The position numbers and the translations under genes are program-made. Positions 57,204 to 64,000 of a stretch of 64,000 bases of DNA are shown here, piece by piece; position 1 is the first letter of the stretch; every line of letters begins with the position of its first letter. The DNA lies in assembly GCF_003633755.1 (NCBI RefSeq), contig NZ_RBIL01000001.1, forward strand, positions 2,093,426 to 2,157,425. The letters run 5' to 3'. Origin of the DNA: Solirubrobacter pauli (GTDB taxonomy: Bacteria; Actinomycetota; Thermoleophilia; Solirubrobacterales; Solirubrobacteraceae). The notes below the pieces were generated by a model. The model had not been told where the DNA came from. It was given only the letters and a program-made list of their open reading frames with translations, and made no database searches.

Positions 57204-59402
57204 TCAATGCAGGAGGTCCGCGAGCCCGCCCGAGAAGGCGCGCTCGAGGTCCGCGACCGGCAGGCTGATGGCGCCCTCGATGATCAGCGCGTCGCCGCCG
57301 ACCTCGCCGATCACCGTCGCGGCGGCGCCGAAGGCGGTGATCGCGTCCGCCGGGCCGGTGACGATGAACGCGCCGGGCCCCTCGCCGAACAGGTCGTCGA
57401 GGCGGCCGACGGTCGCGCCGAGGCCGCTGTGGATCGCCGATTCGGCCAGCGCGACCGCAACGCCACCCTCGGCCACGTCGTGCGCCGAGCTCAGCGAGCC
57501 CGCCCGCACGGCCTGCCGGATGGCGGCGTGCAGCGCCTTCAGCTCGCCGAGGTCGACCGCCGGCAGCGGCCCCTCGACGGCCTCGCCGCGCAGCTTCGAC
57601 AGCTCGGAGGCGGCGTTGGACGGCGCCCACGAGTCGGCCGAGACGATCGCGATCACGTCACCGGCGTTCTGGAACGCCAGGCGGCCGGAGCGGCGGGCGT
57701 CGGGCAGCTCGCCGACCAGGCCGACGACCGGCGTCGGGTAGATCGGCCCCTCGCTGCCCTCGTTGTAGAGCGACACGTTGCCGCCCACGACCGGGATGCC
57801 GAACGCGCGGCACGCGTCGCCGAGCCCGGCGATCGCCCGCGAGAACTGCCACGCGATGTGCGGCTTCTCGGGGTTGCCGAAGTTCAGGCAGTTGGTCAGG
57901 CCGAGCGGCTCCGCGCCGACGCAGGCGAGGTTCGCGCTGCACTCGAGCACGGCCTCGACCGCACCTCGGTACGGATCGGCGGCCACGCGGCGGCCGTTGC
58001 CGTCGATCGAGACCGCGATCGCGGGCTTGGGGCCGTCGTCGTCCTTGCTCGGCGACAGCGCCGTGAGGCGGTCGTCGTGCTTGGGGTCCGGCAGCAGCAA
58101 CACGGCCGCGTCGGCCTGCTCGGGCCGGCGGACCGTGCGCGAGCCGACGAGCGCGTCGTACTGCTCGAACACGGGCGTGCGCGACGCCAGGTTCGCGGAG
58201 CCGAGCAGCGCGAGCAGGATCTCGGCCGGGTCCTCGCTGTCGAGCAGCCGCGGCGGCACCGGGTAGATCGGCGTCGCGGGCTCGGCGGGCTCGAGCTCGT
58301 ACGTCGGGCACTCGTCGACGAGCGCCTCGACCGGCAGGTCGCCGACCAGCTCGTCCCCGTCGAAGACGCGCAGGCGGCGCGTGTCCGTGACCTCGCCGAT
58401 GGCGGTCGCGTTGACCTCCCACTTGGCGCACACGTCCAGCACTTCCTGCACGCGCTCGGGCTCGACGACACACAGCATGCGCTCCTGGGACTCCGAGATC
58501 ATGATCTCGAAGGCCTCCATGTCCTGCTCGCGCAGCGGCACGCGCCGCACGTGCAGGTCCAGCCCGACCTCACCCTTCGCCGCCATCTCGGCGCTCGAGG
58601 ACGTCAGGCCGGCGGCGCCCAGGTCCTGCAGCGCCACGAGCAGCTTGCGGTCCAGCAGCTCGAGCGAGCACTCGAGGAGCTTCTTCTCCTCGAACGGGTC
58701 GCCGATCTGCACGGTCGGGCGCTTCTCCATGTCCACGTCGAGCTCGGCGCTCGCCAGCACGGAGGCGCCGCCGATGCCGTCGCGCCCGGTGCGCGCGCCG
58801 AACAGCACGACGACGTTGCCGACGCCCGCCGCGGCGGACTTGATCAGCTCGTCCGTCTCGATCAGGCCGACCGCCATCGCGTTGACCAGGCAGTTCGTCT
58901 CGTACGGGCCCTCGAAGTAGATCTCGCCGCCGACGGTGGCGATGCCGATCGAGTTGCCGTAGTGGCCGATGCCCGCGACGGCGTGCTCGAGCAGGTAGCG
59001 GGAGCGGGCGCTCTCGCCCACCTCGCCGAAGCGGAGCGAGTCCAGGATCGCGATCGGCCGCGCGCCGATGGCGAAGATGTCGCGCAGGATGCCGCCGACG
59101 CCGGTCGCGGCGCCCTGGAAGGGCTCGACCGCGCTCGGGTGGTTGTGCGACTCGACCTTGAACGCGCACGACAGGCCGTTGCCCACGTCCACGGCGCCCG
59201 CGTTCTCGCCCGGGCCCATCACGAGCCGCGGACCCTCGGTCGGGAGCGTCTTCAACAGCGGCCGCGAGTGCTTGTAGCCGCAGTGCTCGGACCACATCAG
59301 CGAGAAGACGGCCAGCTCGACCTCGTTGGGCTCGCGGCCCATCTTCTCGACGATCAGGTCGTACTCGTAGTCGGTGAGCCCCAGCTCGCGATGCCTGCTC
59401 AT
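57204..59402 (-). CDS. purL: Phosphoribosylformylglycinamidine synthase, large subunit
   Basis: ATP-dependent FGAM synthase of the small (Gram-positive) PurL type, 732 residues from the ATG at 59402 (MSRHRELGLTDYEYDLIVEKMGREPNEVEL); the open frame extends upstream only as a shadow of purQ. WSEHCGYKHSRPLL, KVESHNHPSAVEPFQGAATGVGGILRD, GIGHYGNSIGIATVGGE and VVGGNVSLYNE are conserved. It works in a complex with PurQ (glutaminase) and PurS, whose genes lie just upstream; it overlaps purQ by 4 bases. Confidence 0.96.
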   Translation of the reverse strand: MSRHRELGLTDYEYDLIVEKMGREPNEVELAVFSLMWSEHCGYKHSRPLLKTLPTEGPRLVMGPGENAGAVDVGNGLSCAFKVESHNHPSAVEPFQGAATGVGGILRDIFAIGARPIAILDSLRFGEVGESARSRYLLEHAVAGIGHYGNSIGIATVGGEIYFEGPYETNCLVNAMAVGLIETDELIKSAAAGVGNVVVLFGARTGRDGIGGASVLASAELDVDMEKRPTVQIGDPFEEKKLLECSLELLDRKLLVALQDLGAAGLTSSSAEMAAKGEVGLDLHVRRVPLREQDMEAFEIMISESQERMLCVVEPERVQEVLDVCAKWEVNATAIGEVTDTRRLRVFDGDELVGDLPVEALVDECPTYELEPAEPATPIYPVPPRLLDSEDPAEILLALLGSANLASRTPVFEQYDALVGSRTVRRPEQADAAVLLLPDPKHDDRLTALSPSKDDDGPKPAIAVSIDGNGRRVAADPYRGAVEAVLECSANLACVGAEPLGLTNCLNFGNPEKPHIAWQFSRAIAGLGDACRAFGIPVVGGNVSLYNEGSEGPIYPTPVVGLVGELPDARRSGRLAFQNAGDVIAIVSADSWAPSNAASELSKLRGEAVEGPLPAVDLGELKALHAAIRQAVRAGSLSSAHDVAEGGVAVALAESAIHSGLGATVGRLDDLFGEGPGAFIVTGPADAITAFGAAATVIGEVGGDALIIEGAISLPVADLERAFSGGLADLLH

Positions 59403-60061
59403 GCCGGGACCGCCGCCGCGGACGCGAACAGCTTCAGGCCGTCCGCGGAGCCCGTGAGCGGGTCGACCGCGTGCTCGGGGTGCGGCATCAGGCCGACCAC
59501 GTTGCCCGCCGCGTTCGACACGCCCGCGATGTCCCGCACGGAGCCGTTGAAGTTGTGGCCCGGGGCGTACTTGAGCACCACCTGGCCGTTGGCCTCCAGC
59601 TCGTCGAGCGTCGCGTCGGGCGCGTAGTAGCGGCCCGTCGTGTGCTTGGCGGGAATCGACAGGACGTCGCCGACCGCGGTCACGTTCGTCCAGGAGGTGC
59701 TCGCGTTGACGACCTCGAGGTCCACCTGCCGGCAGGTGAACTTCAGCGACGTGTTCGGGAGCAGCGCGCCGGGCAGCAGGCCCGCCTCGCACAGCACCTG
59801 GAAGCCGTTGCAGATGCCGAGCACGAGTCCGCCGTCGGCGGCGAACGTCTCGACCTCGGCCATCACCGGCGCGAAGCGCGCGACGGCGCCGACCCGCAGG
59901 TGGTCGCCGTAGGAGAACCCACCGGGGACGATGACGGCGTCGACGCCCTTCAGGTCCGCGTCGGCGTGCCAGAGGATCTCCGCGTCACCGACGCGGGAAG
60001 CCGCCAGGTACGCGTCGACCTCGTCGCACGTGCCTGGGAACCGCACCACACCGAACTTCAC
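59399..60061 (-). CDS. purQ: Phosphoribosylformylglycinamidine synthase, glutaminase subunit
   Basis: A class I glutamine amidotransferase of 220 residues from the GTG at 60061 (VKFGVVRFPGTCDEVDAYLAA). VPGGFSYGDHLRVGAVAR, LGICNGFQVL with the nucleophilic Cys (near residue 85) and LMPHPEHAV with the catalytic His/Glu. It supplies ammonia to PurL. Seven bases separate it from the purS stop. Confidence 0.95.
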   Translation of the reverse strand: MKFGVVRFPGTCDEVDAYLAASRVGDAEILWHADADLKGVDAVIVPGGFSYGDHLRVGAVARFAPVMAEVETFAADGGLVLGICNGFQVLCEAGLLPGALLPNTSLKFTCRQVDLEVVNASTSWTNVTAVGDVLSIPAKHTTGRYYAPDATLDELEANGQVVLKYAPGHNFNGSVRDIAGVSNAAGNVVGLMPHPEHAVDPLTGSADGLKLFASAAAVPA

Positions 60062-60068
60062 TCCGCGG

Positions 60069-60341
60069 TTACCTCCGCGGGGCATCCGGCCCCGCGTTCT
60101 GATTTTGGCCAGTGGCTTCCGGCCACTGGATTTGGTAGTCCTCGATGAGCGGATTCGCCAGCAGCTTCTCGCACATGGCGGGCAGCTGCGACTCGTCCTC
60201 CACGTCCAGCTCGACCAGGCGGCCGACGTGCACGTTGGTGACGCCCTCGAAGCCGAGCGCCGGCAGCGCCCGCTCGACGGTCTGGCCCTGGGGATCGAGG
60301 ATCCCCGCCTTGGGCCGGATCAGCACGCGGACGCGGCTCAC
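60069..60341 (-). CDS. purS: Phosphoribosylformylglycinamidine synthase, PurS subunit
   Basis: A 90-residue bridging subunit of the PurLQS complex. GTG start at 60341 (VSRVRVLIRPKAGILDPQGQTVERAL), then LGFEGVTNVHVGRLVELDV and CEKLLANPLIEDYQI, all family hallmarks. The C-terminal tail (ATGQNQNAGPDAPRR) is extra. Overlaps purC by 4 bases (GTGA). Confidence 0.95.
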   Translation of the reverse strand: MSRVRVLIRPKAGILDPQGQTVERALPALGFEGVTNVHVGRLVELDVEDESQLPAMCEKLLANPLIEDYQIQWPEATGQNQNAGPDAPRR

Positions 60342-61204
60342 GCGACCCGGTCCAGCCACGCGTTGAAGGACTCGCCGCTGAGCTTCTCGTAGGCCGTCAC
60401 GTACCGCTCGCGCGTCTGCGCGACCACGTCGTCCGGGATCGGCGGCGCGGGCGGGTTCTTGTCCCAGCCGCTGTTCGTCGCCCAGTCGCGGACGTACTGC
60501 TTGTCGAACGACGGCTGGCCCTTGCCGACCTCGTAGGAGTCGACCGGCCAGAAGCGCGAGGAGTCCGGCGTGCAGACCTCGTCGCCGAGCGTCAGGACGC
60601 CGTTCTCATCCAGGCCGAGCTCGAACTTCGTGTCGGCGAGGATGACGCCGCGCTCACGCGCGTACTCGGCGACGGCCTTGTAGACCGCGATCGAGACGTC
60701 GCGCACCTGGGCCGCGAGCTCCTCCGAGCCGAGCAGCTTGACCGTCTCGGCGAAGTCGATCGCCTCGTCGTGGCCCACTTCGGCCTTCGTCGACGGCGTG
60801 TAGAGCGGCTCCGGGAACTGCTCGGACTCCTGCAGCCCCTCGGGCAGCTCGATGCCCGAGATGGCGCCGGTGTTCTTGTAGTCCTTCCAGCCCGAGCCCG
60901 TGATGTAGCCGCGGACGATGCACTCGACCGGCAGCATCTTGAGCTTGCGCACGCGCAGGCCGCGGCCGCGGAACTCCTCCGGCACGCCGTCGGTGGCGCT
61001 CAGGAAGTGGTTGGGGACGATGTCCTTGGTCAGTCCGAACCAGAGCACCGAGAGGCCCGTGAGGACCTTCCCCTTGTCGGGGATCGGCGTGGGATGGACG
61101 GCGTCATAGGTCGAGATCCGGTCGGAGGCGACCATCAGCAGGTCGCCGCCGAGGTCGTACATGTCCCGGACCTTGCCCGAATGCAGCAGCGGCAGCGTGG
61201 TCAC
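60338..61204 (-). CDS. purC: SAICAR synthase
   Basis: Phosphoribosylaminoimidazole-succinocarboxamide synthase, 288 residues from the GTG at 61204; a TTG at 61210 would add two residues. LHSGKVRDMYDLGGDLLMVASDRISTYDAV, ECIVRGYITGSGWKDY and ILADTKFELGLD are conserved. The size matches the longer (about 290-300 residue) group seen in actinobacteria. Sits between the M24 peptidase gene and purS. Confidence 0.95.
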   Translation of the reverse strand: MTTLPLLHSGKVRDMYDLGGDLLMVASDRISTYDAVHPTPIPDKGKVLTGLSVLWFGLTKDIVPNHFLSATDGVPEEFRGRGLRVRKLKMLPVECIVRGYITGSGWKDYKNTGAISGIELPEGLQESEQFPEPLYTPSTKAEVGHDEAIDFAETVKLLGSEELAAQVRDVSIAVYKAVAEYARERGVILADTKFELGLDENGVLTLGDEVCTPDSSRFWPVDSYEVGKGQPSFDKQYVRDWATNSGWDKNPPAPPIPDDVVAQTRERYVTAYEKLSGESFNAWLDRVA

Positions 61205-61220
61205 GGGCAATCAGCCTACT

Positions 61221-62308
61221 TCACAGGTCGTACGGGAACCGGGTGATGATCTCGTAGCCGTCCTCGGTCACGAGCACGAGGTCCTCGAGCCGGCAGCCGC
61301 CGAACCCGCGCCGGTAGCACCCGGGCTCCACCGTCACGACCTCGCCCGCGAGCAGGTCGTCGCCGAGGCGGCCCATGAACGGGCGCTCGTGCACCTCCAG
61401 GCCGACGCCGTGGCCGAGCCCGTGGAAGTAGCCGTCCTCGAGGACCGTGCCCGGCTCCTTGCTGAGCTGGGTCGGGTGGCCCGCCTCGATGTACGGCTCG
61501 GCGGAGCGCTCGAACAGCGTGCGGCCGTTGGCGCCGGCCTTCAGCTCGGCGTACACGCGCTGCAGTGAGTCCTTCGTCAGGCGCCAGTACTCGGCCAGCT
61601 CCTCCGGCGGCTCGCCACCGCCCGCCACGAACGTCCGGGTCATGTCGGCGTAGCAGCGCGAGGTCTTGTCGCGCGGCCAGATGTCGACCACCACCGGCTC
61701 ACCGGCGCCGATCCGGCCGGAGCCCGAGTCGTGCCCGATCGCCGACTGCGCGCCGTGCGAGACGATCGCGTCGTCTGAGAGCTCGCAGCCGTGCGCTTCG
61801 CAGACCGCGGCCATCGCGCGCCGGACCTCCTCGGAGGTGAGCCCGTCGCGCAGCTCGTGGATGAGGTCGCGGGCGACGCCCATCGCCGCGTCGGCGGCCG
61901 CCTGCGCCCGCCGGATGCCGTCCAGCTCCGACGCCGACTTCACACGCCGGCGCTGGACGAACTCGTCCTCGTCGATCTTGATCTCGATGCCCGCCGCGCG
62001 GAAGTAGTCGGCGAGGAAGACCGGGAAGTCGGGCGGGACGCGCGCGGTCTCGATGTCCAGCTTGCGCGCGGCGCGCAGGCACACCTCGGCCTCGATCGCG
62101 AGCCGGTCCCAGCCCTGGGCGATCAGGTCGTCCTGCCCGAGCGCCTGCGGGTCGATCGTCTCGATGCCGTGCGGCGTGACGCTGTGCGCGTCCAGCACGG
62201 ACACGGTCGCCACGCGGCGGCCGTCGTTCTCCAGGTACAGGAACGGGTCGCCGATGCCCGCGGGGATCTCGTGGAACAGCGTGGCCGAGACCTCGGGGGC
62301 GCCGTAGA

Positions 62309-62324
<16 letters not shown>
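61221..62324 (-). CDS. M24-family metallopeptidase (Xaa-Pro aminopeptidase-like), apparent ATC start
   Basis: The frame encodes protein-like sequence up to an ATC codon at 62324 (IPAVLIYGAPEVSATLFHEIPAGIGDPFLYL), giving 367 residues. No ATG, GTG or TTG occurs in frame between that codon and the GTG at 62213, which would remove 37 conserved-looking residues. A perfect Shine-Dalgarno is placed 7 bases before the ATC. The catalytic pita-bread domain has metal ligands in VVVDIWPRDKTSRCYADMTRTF, the His of FHGLGHGVGLEVHE, and Glu in VVTVEPG and CRLEDLVLV. It removes N-terminal residues next to proline or acts on a related substrate. It overlaps the purB end by 16 bases and lies inside the purine operon. 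Confidence 0.8.
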
Positions 62325-63588
<1,264 letters not shown>

Positions 63589-63592
<4 letters not shown>

Positions 63593-63996
63593 ACGTTCAG
63601 TATGCGAGCCGCCAGTGCCGCAGCGTTCTTGGGGTTGTCGACGCCGACCGTCGCCACCGGGACGCCCGGGGGCATCTGGGCGATCGACAGGAGGGCGTCG
63701 AGGCCGCCGGCGACGGTCATCGACGACGTGAGCGGCACGCCGATCACGGGGAGGTCGGTGTGCGCCGCGACCACGCCCGGGAGCGCGGCGGCGAGGCCGG
63801 CGCCGGCGATGATCACCTTCAGACCCCGCATGCGTGCGTTCTTGGCGTACTCGGCGACCATGTCGGGGTCGCGATGGGCGGACATCACGCGGATCTCGTT
63901 GAGGATCCCGCGGTCGGTCAGCTCCTTCGCGGCCTTCTCCATAACCGGCATGTCGGACTTGGAGCCCATGACGATGCCGACGACCGGCGCATCCAC
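63589..63996 (-). CDS. purE: N5-carboxyaminoimidazole ribonucleotide mutase
   Basis: Class I PurE, 135 residues from the GTG at 63996, four bases from the window edge, so a further upstream start cannot be excluded. VGIVMGSKSDMPVMEKAAKEL, VMSAHRDPDM (catalytic His) and AAALPGVVAAHTDLPVIGVPL are conserved. It is the first visible gene of purE-purB-M24-purC-purS-purQ-purL; purK would be expected just outside. Confidence 0.93.
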
Positions 63997-64000
63997 CGGC

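Noticed and set aside
57207-59627. An 806-codon plus-strand frame opposite purL and purQ
   Set aside because: It is antisense to two well-conserved enzymes, rich in Arg/Ala/Val/Asp, and has no start context.

Overview
The window is a very GC-rich chromosomal segment whose coding density, frequent GTG/TTG starts, 4-base gene overlaps and gene content (actinobacterial-type MarR, IclR, Fur, ROK and TetR regulators, a DUF3072 protein, Solirubrobacter-like secreted proteins with collagen-like or Pro/Thr linkers) point to a soil actinobacterium, most likely in the Thermoleophilia/Solirubrobacterales. This is a judgement from protein character, not from a marker gene. No insertion sequence, prophage, CRISPR array or rRNA was seen.

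Layout. 1-3264 (minus): MarR regulator and a branched-chain amino-acid-type ABC importer in which the two ATPases (LivF and LivG) are fused. 3343-5787: a secreted DUF6351 protein. 5815-17973: a xylose/xylan locus with a CUT2 sugar importer (xylH, single-domain xylG, xylF), xylose isomerase, a divergent ROK repressor, a secreted GH3 enzyme and a secreted GH10 xylanase. 18049-25542: a complete protocatechuate branch of the beta-ketoadipate pathway (pcaI-J-F-H-G-B-D-C) ending in its presumed IclR regulator, then a Fur-family gene. 25675-29454: a large secreted M14 carboxypeptidase with a collagen-like stretch. 29517-34017: ArsR-type regulator, a structured gene-free stretch, a zinc alcohol dehydrogenase and two glutaryl-CoA-dehydrogenase-like flavoproteins. 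34079-39444: secreted S15 peptidase, an RCK-type channel with an unusual pore, and an alpha/beta hydrolase with an ArsR partner behind a perfect inverted repeat. 39445-42130: a gene-poor stretch with remnants, an O-methyltransferase and a STAS/RsbW-like pair. 42194-48136: tRNA-Val, tRNA-Glu and tRNA-Lys, a HELGH protein, hemW and small membrane proteins. 48202-63996: two clusters of de novo purine genes (purF-recQ-purN-purH and purE-purB-M24 peptidase-purC-purS-purQ-purL), separated by a class III aminotransferase and a secreted LVIVD-repeat protein.

How it fits together. The organism secretes xylan-, peptide- and probably ester-degrading enzymes, imports xylose and amino acids, and degrades lignin-type aromatics through protocatechuate to succinyl-CoA and acetyl-CoA. 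Three unrelated secreted enzymes (DUF6351, GH10 xylanase, S15 peptidase) end in the same roughly 120-residue domain. Its ending resembles the C-terminus of WxL cell-wall-binding domains, which suggests a shared way of displaying enzymes on the cell surface. Other notable items are a gene that appears to start with ATC behind a perfect Shine-Dalgarno, a tRNA ending 3 bases before a start codon, a gene-free region with a strong orphan terminator that implies a small RNA, and several clean operator candidates.
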